Part shown: positions 37,561 through 50,121 of the stretch, piece by piece | Position numbering within the stretch: position 1 is the stretch's first letter | Layout: each line of letters opens with the position of its first letter | Source: Atherix ibis | Taxonomy: Eukaryota > Arthropoda > Insecta > Diptera > Athericidae | Assembly (NCBI GenBank): GCA_958298945.1 | Contig: OY282609.1 | Span: 26,757,212-26,821,211 of the forward strand | Reading direction: 5' to 3' | DNA: 64,000 nt | Made by a program: the position numbers and the translations under genes | Notes under the pieces: generated by a model | The model's database searches: none | What the model saw: the letters and a program-made list of their open reading frames with translations, nothing else | Told to the model about the DNA's origin: nothing

Positions 37561-39091
37561 CATTCTAGTTTGAATTTGTCATCTGTCTAAGGATTGAGAT
37601 CAACAACAAAAAAATAAAATTCTGACCAGTTTTACTTGTCCCTTTTTTCAACCTGCAATCGGAATATTTTAAAAGAAACTTTTCGATTGTTATCCTTTAT
37701 AACATCTTGAATTCTGGCTATAAAAAAATCTCGAGGAAAAAAAAATCTTCACTTATTTTTCATGCAGTGATTCTTATGCTATAATTTCTTAAAAACTCTG
37801 ACAATATGTTACCATACTTCCGGTCGAAAAAAAGGAATTAAGAACAACCACAAATAATGCTGAAATGGAATTTTGACAACTTTTTTGAAATGAAATTTCA
37901 CAAAAAAAGAAAGAAAAAAAGTATTGGAAAAATTGGAACAAAATCCTTGCAGCATATTTCTTGGATAATAATCAAAAAAATTCAAAATTACATATCGACC
38001 AAAAGGATGCCATGAAATAAAAAAAAATATTATAATATGACACCCTACTTATGTAATAATAAAATTTCTAATGCCAGAAAGGACGAATGTAATCGGAAAA
38101 TTTCGTAGTAAATTTACCAAATCGTTGGTAGAAAATATGCACATAATTTTATTACTAAAACGCACGAATGTCCTGGAATATGAAATTTTTTTCTTTAGCT
38201 TTTGTACATGAATTTTGAGCATTTTAAGTTAATTTCCCTTGTAATTTTCTTAAAGAAAAATTCTCTTGCTTACAAATTATTCGAAATGGAAGCGTTAAAA
38301 ATATCTTTTTAACTATAAAATTTATTTCGAAATTTGACAATTTCTTAAAAGTAAAAGGTAACCTTTTGCATAGAAAATAATAAAATAAAATTTTTCACTT
38401 TTAAAAAATATTTGGAGCCAAAAAGGATGAGCCAAAATATTCGAAATTATTGATCAAATTTGATTTCATGCGAAAATAATTGCCTACAAAATTTAGCTTG
38501 TTTGTTTGTTTATATACAAGGTCCCTACGAGATCAGTCAGGGATCATGTGATACTCGGCAATGAACATGAGGCTATTTGGTAACCTTTAAGTATTTGTAT
38601 CTAATGAAAGCTTGAGGGAAGCAGACCATGTTGATTTTTTTAAGAAATGGGAAATAGGAATTAAAAGGAGTGTTAAGGGATATTTTAAAGCTTTGAACAA
38701 AGTGGACGTATTTTTAAAAAAAATATTTATATTCTGAGTCATTTCCAAGCCCAACATTTTGATAGATTATCGAAAAGACTGATTGAGCAATGATAAGTCC
38801 ATAATTCGAGGGATCTTTCGTTACTTGGAGTATTATTTGACGTTTGATTACCAGATGCGGCAAATTTGAAACTTCTGTGAACACCGATTAGCGGTGAGTT
38901 TTCTCTGCCATGAGACCTAAAACTGAATGCAACTCAACTCGCATGCTATTATGCATATTATGTGGAATATTATTGAAAACAGGACCACACGATAGATCCA
39001 AAATAGCTTTCAAGGCTGCGCATGGTTGTCTGCAAAAATATTTCTTGGATTGGAAGTGCAAATTGATATAAATTTACATACTGAGAAACTA
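37561..39091. other. AT-rich sequence with a possible old LINE fragment at 38500-39090
   Basis: 37561-38500 is featureless. At 38501-38537 a second copy of the repeat seen at 27536 occurs (TTTGTTTGTTTATATACAAG then GTCCCTACGAGAT). The following 550 bp are less AT-rich and repeatedly interrupted in all frames, compatible with an old minus-strand retroelement, but I found no diagnostic motif. Confidence 0.4.
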
Positions 39092-40166
39092 AAGGGTTTT
39101 CGAATAAGAGTGATATAATTTCTTTCCCAAAAAAAGCACACTAATTTTTAAGGAAATTCAAATGTTTTTTATTTAGTGTGAAGTACAGTCGATACAATTA
39201 AGTTCTGAATAGAACGTCATTCAAATGGCCTCCACGACTTTTTTTGCAGGAACGAATTCTATGAATCCAATTTTCGAGCACTTTTTCCACTAAATCAAGT
39301 CGTATGTCATGAATATTGACTTCTAAAGCTTGAAGAGAGTCTGGTTTATTGCTAAAGACCAATGACTTCAAATAACCCCACAATAAATAGTCTAATGGTG
39401 TTAAATTACAACTTCTTGGAGACCATTCAATGTCACAATTTCTTGAAATAATCAAATCTCTAAACTTTTCTCGCAATAAATCGGTTGTTGCACGTGCTGT
39501 GTGGCACATAGCCCCGTCTTGTTGGAACCAGATGTTGTCAAGATCAACTTCTTCCAATTTCGGCCATAAAAAGTTGGTTATCATCTATCTATACCGCTCT
39601 CCGTTGACAGTAACGGTGTCACCAGCTTCATTTCGAAAGAAGTACGGACTGATAATTCCATCAGACCAAAAACCACACCAAACTATCAATTTAGGTGTTC
39701 ATGAATAATTTGTGGATTTTCTTCGCACCAGAATCGACAATTTTGTTTATTTACCGCACCACTCAGATGAAAGTGAACCTCATCGGAGAAAATGATTTTC
39801 TTAAAAAAATCGTTATCGTTTTCAAGTTGTTCCAAGACAAAATCAGTAAATACACGACGTTTACGGTGGTCCAATGGCTTCAGTTCTTAAGTGATAAGAA
39901 TTTTGTGTGGATTCAAGCCCAAATCCTTTCTAAAAATCCGCCAGGTTGTGGTTTGAGACAGTCCCAATTCTTGAGAACATCTTGGAATCGATAAATTGCG
40001 GTCTTCAGCAACACTTGCCTGAACGGCAGCAATATTTGCGTATATCTCTCCATGATGCAATTGTAAACATTACTAAATACAATGAAAAAAAAAAGACAGA
40101 TCATGACATATTACAAATGGCCGAAACGTCACTTAGAAATCATATCACTCTTATTGGAAAACCCTA
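39092..40166 (-). mobile_element. Mariner-like element of DD41D type
   Basis: Terminal repeats AAGGGTTTTCGAATAAGAGT and, on the other end, TAGGGTTTTCCAATAAGAGT (continuing GTGATAT) pair over about 28 bp with few mismatches. Both ends are flanked by TA. The length is 1075 bp, somewhat short for a mariner, consistent with small deletions. The enclosed minus-strand gene shows a spacing of 41 residues between the second and third catalytic Asp, unlike the D,D34D elements elsewhere in this window. Confidence 0.88.
39198..40053 (-). pseudogene. DD41D mariner-like transposase, frame-broken
   Basis: Transposase remnants appear in order on the minus strand. A poorly preserved DNA-binding segment (about 39913-40053) comes first. 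HRKRRVFTDFVLEQLENDND and IIFSDEVHFHLSGAVNKQNC (first Asp in FSDEVHF) lie at about 39700-39860. The C-terminal 128-codon block (39198-39584) contains WFQQDGAMCHTARATTDLL with the second Asp, and the third Asp in TPLDYLLWGY after 41 intervening residues. The end LNDVLFRT has a natural stop. The spacing matches the rosa/DD41D mariner group as I know it. The frame is broken around 39600-39700 and in the N-terminal part. Confidence 0.88.
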
Positions 40167-42289
40167 TACATTAAAAAGGAGGATTGCAAAATCACATCAG
40201 GAGATGTGGGATCCATATAACCTAATGGCTCCAATCTATAGGAGGATGTATGAGTATTTAGCGTTTTATACTTGACCAGGTAATAAAAACAAATATACTA
40301 AAGATAGGCAATAAAAATGTTTAATGATAAAATTATTTATTGTACTTTAAAAATTAGATATTTTTCTAAAAAATCTCTCCACTTTATTGAATGTATTGTT
40401 TTTTTAAACGTTTCCCTTAAGGATTATTTTTATTCACGATTTTACAATGTATTCTCAATTATCTTCTTAATCTCATCTAATAAATTATTATACAATATCA
40501 TCGGCCTTTTAGTAGCATATATATTAATTTTTCTCTTTATTGAATTTAATGAAAACGGTCTACCTTTATATTTATTTTTGTCTTAATAAATCATGTCTAT
40601 TTAATTAAAAAAAATTTTTAATGAAGAAAATATTATAAAATTGTTTTTTTAACAAAATACTAATATTAAATTCCAAAAGAAAATTTCTAACAAAGCTTTA
40701 CGCTTATAATGATAATTAGTGGATGATGGTGATCCTTTTTAAATTTACCAAAAAACCACCAAAAAAAAAATCCCTTTTATTTTGTTTTAATTAAGAAAAA
40801 ACAATTCGGTCAATTTGTTTTTTTATTTGATTTTAATCCAAAACTTCTAAAGCATTTTTCCGATAGGCATCTTCATTAAATAAAAGCTCTTTTCATTAAT
40901 CCATCAAATTATGGCACAATCTGACAACTCCCTAATTAACAGGTTAACACTTTTAAATAGATTTACGTGACGCATATACTCAAACGCTGACCTTACATAC
41001 AAAATATGTCAACGCTTGCCTTCGATATAACGTGTTAGTAGCTTGCGTCAATTACGAGCAAGTATTTACCCTTTCCGGATGGTATTATTAGTACACGATT
41101 GACGCCCACTTCTCTCAATATCCAAATATCCCTCACACCAATAGAAATATTCAAAATTTTCCTTTACTCTTTTTGCCTTTCATTTCGGTTAGCGATAATT
41201 CATTTTCTTATTCTCTCTTTTATGTGTGACTATATTTTGAGAATTTTTCAATAGGTTTTTTCTGGCATATATTCTTGAAGACTTTTTATCTCATTTCAAC
41301 ACTTACGTATTTTTCTCATTAGTAGTCATTCCCTTCCACTCTTTCATTAAAAGTCTAATTAAAATGGAATGTTTTTTTTCCCTTTTTGATGATATTTTTG
41401 TTCTTTATTTATTTATTTATTTAATGATGAAAGGAATGAAAAAAAAATTAGCTGTGGAAGAAAAACAACAACAAAAATTGGTAAAATTAAAATTTTGAAT
41501 AATTATCCGAAAAAAACGACCGCAAAATTAATTTCTTTTTGGTGCTAGAAAAGTGGGAGAAAAATATTCACGGCTTCTGGTATTATTTTTGGATAAATTC
41601 TCTTGTTTCTCTCAGCTATCATTAAATGTATTTCTTCGTTTTTTTTATTGTTCTTTTTTTTCTATTACAATAGTTTCTGTTTTCTAAACTATACTTTTTT
41701 ATTTAGTTTTTTTTCCGGGATAATTTATACTTTTTAAAAGCTTTCATCCTAATTTTATATAATTCTCTTACATAAAGTGAAAAGTAATAAAACAAAATTC
41801 GCCCGATATCGCTTTTATGGAAAATTTTATATGCTGTTGAATTTAAAAGCTTTAAAATGGCCGCTGTTTTTTTTAGGTGTAGATCAATTCAAATGGCCGA
41901 TATAATCAAAATTTATTTACCAATTTTAGAAAAATTATCTCTTATTTTAGAAGCTGAAGATATATTTTATTAAACTAAATTAAAATATTTATCGTGTTAA
42001 AAAAAATTTAATTTATTTTTGAGATAAAATTAAAATAACTACCGAAAAAAGCCAATTTAATTATTATATCTTTTTAAATGAGAAATTAATTTTTACAATT
42101 AATTGTTGCTTAAATAAAATAAGATCACTGATCTTCCAATCACTTTTTAGGAGCAGGTCAACCATTTAGTTTATTTATGCGTACAAAGATTAGTGAACTG
42201 TCCTAATATGATCTCAGTATGACGTGATGAAGTTTTTGGACTCACGTAAGAAATCGATAATGATTTATTTTATTTTAGGCCTCATATAA
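40167..42289. other. AT-rich sequence without recognisable genes
   Basis: Low-complexity DNA; an ATTT simple repeat near 41405-41425. A less AT-rich patch near 40900-41110 has no open frame of note. Nothing further is supportable. Confidence 0.55.
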
Positions 42290-43640
42290 TAGAGTAAGTC
42301 TCTGATGGGATCTGGCACGTCGTGGCCTATATATAGTGATCATCAAGCTATTGTGTGTGTTGTCGGTAGTATACGGAACAACGCCTACGAGGGCCAACAC
42401 AGGTAACAGTCCCCAGTACTCATGAGAGTACCACCAAACAGAACAACGCCCACGAGGGGCTTTTCAGGTAACACTCCCCGGTACTCATGAGAGTAACACA
42501 AAGCAGCTGATGTCTCAAATTGTCGATGCCTGTGATGTGGCGATGCCAAGATTCTCTATGGATCGACGTTCACCTGTTTATTGGTGGAATGACGAGGTGG
42601 ATGAGCTTAGGAGAAGGTCTAAACATGCGATAGGACTGTTCAAGGGGCAAACCTCAATACTTTTTACTGCCCTAGAAGCATAATAATTGAAAAAAAAGAG
42701 TTCAGACGCACTATCAAGGAGATCAAACGCCAATGATTGATGGTATTATGAGCCGAAGTTAGATAGCTATGAAGAAGTTGAAGAGTTCTTTCACGGCAAC
42801 TTCAACTTGACCTAAATTGCTGAACAGAATTATGACGGCTTTGTTGCCTCAGCAACCAATGACTACATTGAAAGGTAGCTCGAGAGCTGACAGTCATCAG
42901 ATACCATGATTTACCCAAGACGAACTACTCAGGGCATGCAGAAAAATCGGTGATAAAAAGTTATGTGGCTGCGATGCCAAATTTATTTTTGTTAGTGTTT
43001 AATACCTGTCCCAGTGAGAGAATTTTTCCCCAACTTTGGAAGAGGCAATATCTTGTGGTACTAAAAAAAGGAGGGACTCTTCATCATGTTACCCTATTAT
43101 TCTTCTACACTGACGTATGGGTAAAATCCTTGAACGAATTCTATGCAGTTGATTGAAGAAATTCACCGAGAGGCAGAAGAGCTCGTCTGAAGTCAAATAT
43201 AGCTTTAGGAGGGCACACTTCACCTTGAATCCTATTGATTTGATTGTCGGCGCGGCTTATAAAGCTATCGAACTCTCATAGCCCTTGATGTGAAGAACGC
43301 TTTCAATTCGCAAAGATGGGACCGTTTTCTTAACGCCCTGAGCTCAATGGAGGTTCTGGAGTACATTTTTAGGATAATAGAAGACTCCCTGAGTAGTCGA
43401 ATTCTTTTGTACAGGATGAGCACTGGAGATATATCATACGGGATTAAGAGGGGATCCCTCTCTATTGTGGAATGTGATGTATGAAGGCATTTTCTGGCTT
43501 CATATTCCAATGGACGCGAAAAACATCGCATATGCTAACGATGTTGCTGTAGTTGTAGTGGCAAAATTTGTGGAAGAGGTAAAACAGATGTGTAATGAGA
43601 CTGTTGCTTCAGTTCGAAGATGATTTTAAAAAAAAAAAAA
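42290..43640 (+). mobile_element. R1-clade-like non-LTR retrotransposon fragment
   Basis: Decayed plus-strand ORF2. WPIYSDHQAIVCVV (about 42325-42365) matches the end of the apurinic-type endonuclease with its SDH motif. PVYWWNDEVDELRRRSKHAI (about 42572-42630) is the linker typical of R1-like elements. IFPQLWKRQYLVVLKK precedes the reverse transcriptase, and ALDVKNAFNSQRWDRFLNAL carries the first catalytic Asp (about 43285-43345). YANDVAVVVVAK corresponds to the FADD box with the first Asp changed to Asn. Multiple frameshifts and stops make it inactive. Similarity ends at about 43621 inside the reverse transcriptase and is followed by an A13 run (43628-43640). Confidence 0.85.
42376..42498 (+). 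repeat. Imperfect 65-bp tandem duplication inside the R1-like fragment
   Basis: GAACAACGCCTACGAGGG with GTACTCATGAGAGTA (42376-42432) recurs as GAACAACGCCCACGAGGG with GTACTCATGAGAGTA (42441-42498). It lies between the endonuclease end and the linker region. Confidence 0.9.
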
Positions 43641-45879
43641 ATATCAAAAAAAATCTGCCATTAATTATAAAATCAGCTAATTAAAAATAATATAACTAAT
43701 AAGGTTCATAAAAAATAAAATGCAATAAATTTAATTTATAAAAATATAAGTTGAAAAAGAAATAAAAGCAATAATAACAAAAAAAAATAAAAGCAAAAAT
43801 ATAAGAAAATCCTAAAAGATATCCGCTGATACTAGTGATCGGATCAATTTATTTACTTGAAATAATCCTTCTTTAGTACTTAAATGGGTTTTTTTTCTCT
43901 TCAAGTTTTGTTCAGAAATATTTTGCCTTTCCTTCAAAATTGTTCATTCCTTTTTTCGCCTTATACTTTCATAACTTTGTCCTGTTTCAACCTCAATTAT
44001 TTATGAATTTTTTTTTTATCCCGAAAACAGTGACATTATCTTGAAGGACGATTTATTTTAAGTCGTTTAACATAATCCCTCCAATAAGACCATAAAACTC
44101 TCTTTGGATTTATACCGAAAAATGTCTCCATGGAAAAAATATCTCCTTCTTATCCTTTTTTACTCTCTTGTATATTTTCTATCTCTTTCGTCTTTTCATT
44201 TTTTTTTTCGTTACAATATCTCATTTTATTATTGGTTGTTGCCGGAAGTAGCTTTAAAGATTTTCTTTTATTCTCTTACATCACGAAAAAAAAACTGCCT
44301 ACATAAACATATCCTCTTTTTGATAAATCTTATCTTTAATAAACTTAAGCATAAAGTGAACAATAAATACACGTGTCTATCGGAAATATTTTTTTTTGTT
44401 TTTGTTTATTGCCCGTAGCATTACTTAAATTGAAAAGCCATACAATTTTTTTATTAAAAGTAAAACTAAACAATAATAAAATCTTCAATATCATCACTGA
44501 ATCAAACAAAATAAAAAAACTCCCCAAAAGTGAAATAGGGAAAAAATTTGACAATAAAACATTCTCAATTGACGTAAAAATCAATTATTTTATCATCGAT
44601 GGGCCAGTCTATAAAAATTATGAAAATTCCAATCATGAAAAATTAATTCAATTATCACCGGAACTTTTCATATTTTTTTTTATTTCACCTTTTGTCAATG
44701 TTACTTTCTGATTTATCCGTTAATTAACAAAGTGAGAGAGAAGAAAAATTGCCTAAAAAGGAAAGTAAATTAAAAATAATTATTCAAATTTTTTTTATTG
44801 AGTGGAAGGGTAGGGGGATTTAGGGCTGGTTTCTGATTATTGGAAAAAGTTTTGTTTTATTGCGCTTCATTTAATCGTTTCGTTTCTCCAGGTTTTTTTC
44901 CTTTATTTTCCCGATCAAACTCTCGTCCTGGCAGTACTGATTATCTTCATCATTAAAGGCGTATTTTTTTTTATACAAAAGAGTCCGCCCATTTATTTAT
45001 TAACCGGTCCCACTCCATCCAAAAGATTTTACGGTTTTATTCAGTTTGTCTGCTTATGACAATTTATCACAAAAATTAATTATCGATATTGTTTTTTTTT
45101 TACTATTATGTTGGTCTTCTTTGTGGTCAGTGGAATAAGACCGACTATAGAAAATTATCGCCATCTTATTTTTCCTACTTTTTAGTATTGGTTTTGTTTC
45201 TTAAGAAGTTTGTGATTATTATCTATTAAAAATTATGTAAAATATTTTTTTAGTCTTAATAATATCTAGTGTTGACCGGTGAAAATTTCCACATTTTCTC
45301 TTCTTTGAGTATTTGTGAGTGCATCGCTATAATATTGATTATATTGTAAGTATAATAACCATGGACGCTGCGTCATCCTCCTACAAAATGAAATTTCCCT
45401 ATTCAAAATCTCAAACACAAAAGCTATACCTCTAAGCTTTAGGATAGAATACTGGAAGCTCGTTTCAGTCTATCTGTTGACGCAGAATAACTTTTTTGTT
45501 AATGTCAATGACAAAATATTTTATATAAACCTTATAGGGTCTTTTGTATGAAAAAACTAAACTGGTTTTTACTTTATCAAATCGGACAAATACAAACTTG
45601 CAATTGGCGAATGATTGTGAAATAAAAATGTCGGGACCTAATTATGCATTGTAGCTAATCCATTTGTTACGAATTTGGGATGCCTACAAATATGTTATTT
45701 TTCCAGGAGGTCTTAGGTTTTAGCATTATTCGTATACTGATGAAGATAATAGAAAGCTTAAGACTCTAATCAACAGAGTTGCCTCTAGCTTTGAGTGAAG
45801 CATTGAGTTGTCGATGAAATCTCTCAACTATGCCACAAGGTATTATGCAATTTTTCAGAACCCAAAACTTCACAAACAT
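43641..45879. other. AT-rich sequence without recognisable genes
   Basis: Homopolymer-rich DNA. Two overlapping open frames of about 105-112 codons at 44104-44711 (plus) are F/L/S/N/K-rich with no recognised motif and look random. From about 45600 the composition becomes more balanced and may already belong to the jockey-like fragment that follows. Confidence 0.5.
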
Positions 45880-47060
45880 TTAGAAAGTGGTTAATTTAAT
45901 CGAACTCCTTCCCAAAAACAAAGATCCTGGGTGTGATCTGATCCTTACTATATTATATAACTCCATCTTTTAAATAACGAATTTCCCAATCATCTGGATC
46001 AGTTAAATGATCCCTAAACTAAATAAACCAATAAACTTCCCCATTTACTAGAGTCCCTTTCCAATCTTCTCGAAAATCTTTGAAAAAATACTCCTCCACC
46101 GCTTACATCTCCTACTCAAGTCCTCAAATTTAATTCCCAACCACCCAGTTTATTACCGTTCCTTACACGTCACTACCTAGCAATCTCATCGAGTTGTCGA
46201 TTTCATTGCATTCTCTTTAGAAAGCAAAGAGTGTCGCCCCGGAGACACTCTTTGCTTTCTAAAGAGAATGCAATGAAATCGACAACTCGATGAGATATAT
46301 ATTTTTTTTTATATAAGTCAGACTTTTGACAGAGCTTGGCAAAGTCGAAAACTCCTTCATTCGACTATTTCCTAGTCTTAAGATCATTCCTGTCCAATTG
46401 ACACTTTCAAGTAAATGAATCTAACGAATTCTCTAATATATCTTCGATATTGGCTGGTATTCCACAAGGTAGTATACTTGCACCCATCGTTTACAACATT
46501 TTATATCCGAAATCCCAACATATCCCAAGGCCTAGCAAAAATCCCCAATATACTCCCGAAACTCTCCAAATCAAAATTCAAATCCTCCGGAACAAACGTT
46601 CTAAGCTTACTGTGGACAGCAAAGTACTTTTACACAATGCCATACTCAAACCAAAATTAACTTACGGACCAGAACTCTAGGGCTGTATTTTTAGCCTTCC
46701 AAATCCCCTCAAATTTATGTTTATTCATTCAATCAAAAATACTCCATACAATAATTGTCGACAATTCCTTTTATGTTCACAATGCAGTAATCCACCATAA
46801 TTTCAAAGTCTATTTTATCTCGTTATAAGAGATACTGTGTCTCGTTATAAAAAGTTCCAATACAGTATTTCCAATCATACTAATCCCCTTGTTCAATAAC
46901 AATCTTCCACTTTCTTTCATAAAAACACCCATCTGAGCGTCACTGGTAGCGTGATATATTACAATACTAAGTCTTAACATAAGCGCACACTAGCAGGAGT
47001 AGCCTCCATGGGTATTTACTTCCCACAACCATTCCTGTTAATTAATACTCTTTTATAAAT
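45880..47060 (+). mobile_element. Jockey-clade-like non-LTR retrotransposon fragment
   Basis: Broken plus-strand reverse transcriptase. LIELLPKNKDPGCDLI (about 45898-45945) precedes the RT core. VVDFIAFSLESKE (about 46190-46230) and QTFDRAWQ (about 46322-46345) flank the first catalytic region, and AGIPQGSILAPIVYN (about 46452-46496) is the PQG box. NAILKPKLTYGPEL (about 46640-46678) and the following Ser-Asn-Pro-Leu, Ser-Lys and Asn-Ala-Val-Ile-His pieces match the C-terminal part of jockey-type ORF2. The YADD region between PQG and LKP is deleted. Many frameshifts and stops are present. A 53-bp perfect inverted repeat interrupts it at 46183-46296. Confidence 0.8.
46183..46296. repeat. Perfect 53-bp inverted repeat, 8-nt loop, inside reverse transcriptase
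   Basis: 46183-46235 is the exact reverse complement of 46244-46296; the loop is GCCCCGGA. The left arm encodes RT residues in the forward direction (VVDFIAFSLESKE), and RT coding resumes shortly after the right arm (QTFDRAWQ). The right arm is therefore an inverted copy of the preceding sequence inserted in place. Confidence 0.97.
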
Positions 47061-50000
47061 CTGCTTATTTTTGATTGAAATTAAGTATTTTGTTCGGTTG
47101 CGGTACCAAATGGCATCCATTTTTTATTATAAATTTAAATAATTTTTTAAAACTTTTTCTGTTAACTTTTGTGAAATCAATTTTGCTATTTTTGGAAACC
47201 GCTGCAAAAAAGTTCTATTATACAGTTTTTTTTTATATATGACCGAATTATTGTAATTTTTTTTTTAATTAAATTTTTGATATCGAATTAGATAACCAAT
47301 TTTTAATCAATAATAAATAAAGTAATTGCAATTTTCTAAAACTATTGATATTATTTGATTTAAAAAATTTCATTATAAATAAATTTTTGAAAGTTTAAAA
47401 AAAAAAAATTTTTACTTTGACAAACATTTTTTTTTTTCAAAATAATTCTGAATATTTAAATAGAATTTGCGGCGAAATGGAAATTAAGTCTTGTCTTTGG
47501 GACACTACTTTTATTGTACTAACAAATTTTCAAAAATTCAGTTTATTTTTCTGAGCACGGAAAAAAACTTTTTAGAATAAAATTGAAGCGATTTAATTAT
47601 GAAAAAAAAAATGTTTAAAACAAATTTTCACGCATTATCATCCCTTTTTGATAATAATAGATATTCTAATTTTTTACCCAAAATACTAAGTGTAAAAATG
47701 TTGAAATTTTTTTTGGGAATTTTTTTATCAAATTTATTTCAAAAATAAAAGTAATTGTCTGCAATATTCTTGCACCTGCGAATATACCATTTGTCAACAT
47801 CCTTTCATTATCCATTTTACTCCTTCGGTACTTCTATAATTTCTTCATTCCATCAACCTTTTTTTCTCAATACCAACCACACCAAACCGTTTAACAGCAA
47901 TTCAAATTAAAACATTTCCTTTTGACAAAAATTTCAACAAAAAAAAAAAAATTAAAAATCATAAGAATAAAAAGCAAAAGGTAAAAATTAGAGGGAAAAA
48001 AAATTATAAAATGAAATTCATTCAATGAAATTACCCCCAGGAGACCAGACCGAAACAACCGCAGGGCAGTTTTTATTAAAAAAAAGGGTCCGGAAATGAA
48101 TAGAAGAAGAGGACAGACATTGAGCTCATTAAAAATCATGAAATACTCATGAGAGTTAATAGGTGAAAAAGGGGTGGATAACAATATGGTGGAGCAGCAG
48201 CAATGGAGTAGTAACTAAAGGCCAATTACCCAAACTTCGTAAATTGAGGAAACCCAGAATTAATCAAAAAGTAAAATGTGGAAAGAGTACTGAAAAAGCC
48301 CATTTTGGTTGATAACCTTTAAAGTACAACCGTTCACGTACAGTAGATGATTTTTTTTATTTTGTTTCCACTTTACCTGTAGTCGTTGAGTGTCACTTTA
48401 TCATCAACCCACCGCTGATGATGATGCGATGGTAAATGACTCTCAAGGACAACACAGAGAAAATGAAATGAAAACCAAAATGACTATTTAACACTGGCGC
48501 AAAGGCTCATTTTCTCCTCTCACCTTTATTGATATTGTCGGTAATTTCCGACCCTTCCAACAAGATTCGTTGGCTTATAGACTGACCTTAGGCTAAGAGC
48601 ATCCATTACAAAGGACATACTCTTTGTATTATCATATAATATGGACTATGACTATAGCTACACTTATAGTAAGTCATTCATCCATCTACCGATCTATTGA
48701 ATCTCGGAACTTTCCTCTTTCCATCATCGATAAACTTTCCTTTCAACGATGTACCCACGTTTCTGTTTTGTCAGCTAAGAGACTTCTGACAACAAGTTTT
48801 AACCTGAACATTGTTGATGACATTAAGGATGGGCATATTATTATCGTCATCATCATCCTTGTCATAATCATCATCAGAACTAAATGAAAAAAAAATTAAT
48901 CAAAATGGCACTTTGTCAGCCCTCTAGCCCTCTAGCCCCGCCTATGCACAGTTGAAAGTGAAAATTTCTGTCATCGAAATTAAGTATTTCATGAAAACAA
49001 TTTTTTTTTTATTTCTCTACATTATTCGACTAAAATAAAGGATATTGTTTCAAAAATTTATATACAAAAAATTATATGCTATTATCTAATCGAAAAAAAT
49101 AAGGTGGAAGATGATTTTATGGTTGGTTTTGGAAAGTTTTTAAATTTAAATTTGCTCTTAGACTGTTCTCCCATCAATTCAAAACTAAAAGATGGATTTT
49201 CAAAATAAGAAAACTTTGAGAAAATATTCCCATTTCTCAAAAGACTAACCGAAGTTAAACAAACAAAATGGCAACGAGACAAACTGTCCATAAGAAAATT
49301 ACAAGAACATAGAAACTCAACTAACTTTATAAACTCACATGGGTCTACCGACCTCACCATTCCAAATGCACAAAATGATGGCGAAACTATATACGTATAA
49401 GAATTTAAGGATACAAACATGACTACTTCAATTTTCATTAATTATGAAAAACAAATTTAAGGACAATAAGGACACTTTGCTTTTCTTATTTTTTTTTTTT
49501 TTTTGGTTTGTTTTTCCGTAACTCTTAATGTCCTTTTTTTGTCTGCTGTCTACCTTAAAATTTCTACGTGCACTAATTTGTATATTTCTCTTCTCTCTTA
49601 TTTGAATTTAATATCTTTTACGAAAGGACTCGTATACTTTGTGTATTACGGAGGTTTTGGCCATTTTTTTTTTTAAATTTATTTTCGCTTCTTTTTTTTC
49701 CATATTCTTTTAATTTCTATTAAGAAACAGGTCCTGAGAAAAAAGAAAAAAATGAAACTGAATATGTGTGTAGTGGAGAAGAAACATAAGAGAGAAGAAA
49801 AATGAAAATTCACCTACACTAAGGATAATAGTTTCCTTCATCATTTCAAATGCTATTAGGAAAAGTGATTCAATTTTTATAGAAACGAGTTTGCTTATTT
49901 GTTTGCTCACAACTTTCACAAGCAACGTACTACTCGTCCCAGATTCACTTACATTTGATTAAATTCACTTAGTTTACTCCTTTTGTGTAGTTTCAAGAAA

Positions 50001-50121
50001 CATTATCTAATATTTAGTAAATTCATTGGAACGGGCTTTTTCCATCCACATATGCTTTTCCAAAGAAATTATTTTAAGAACTCAAACTCAACATTTTAGA
50101 AAAAAATTAATTAAGTACAAA
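47061..50121. other. AT-rich sequence without recognisable genes
   Basis: Low-complexity with CAT/ATC simple sequence near 48830-48880. A patch at about 48300-48960 is slightly less AT-rich. The 118-codon minus-strand frame at 49082-49438 matches nothing I recognise and is Ser/Phe-rich. Confidence 0.5.

Noticed and set aside
44104..44711. Overlapping 104- and 112-codon frames as genes
   Set aside because: Hydrophobic or N/K-rich random-looking translations that overlap each other in different frames, with no family resemblance.
46183..46296. A transcription terminator or attenuator hairpin
   Set aside because: Arms are an exact inverted copy of coding sequence within a retrotransposon; there is no bacterial context and the structure is far longer than such hairpins.
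49082..49438. 118-codon minus-strand frame as a gene
   Set aside because: No recognisable domain. Ser/Phe/Lys-rich composition typical of chance frames in this window.
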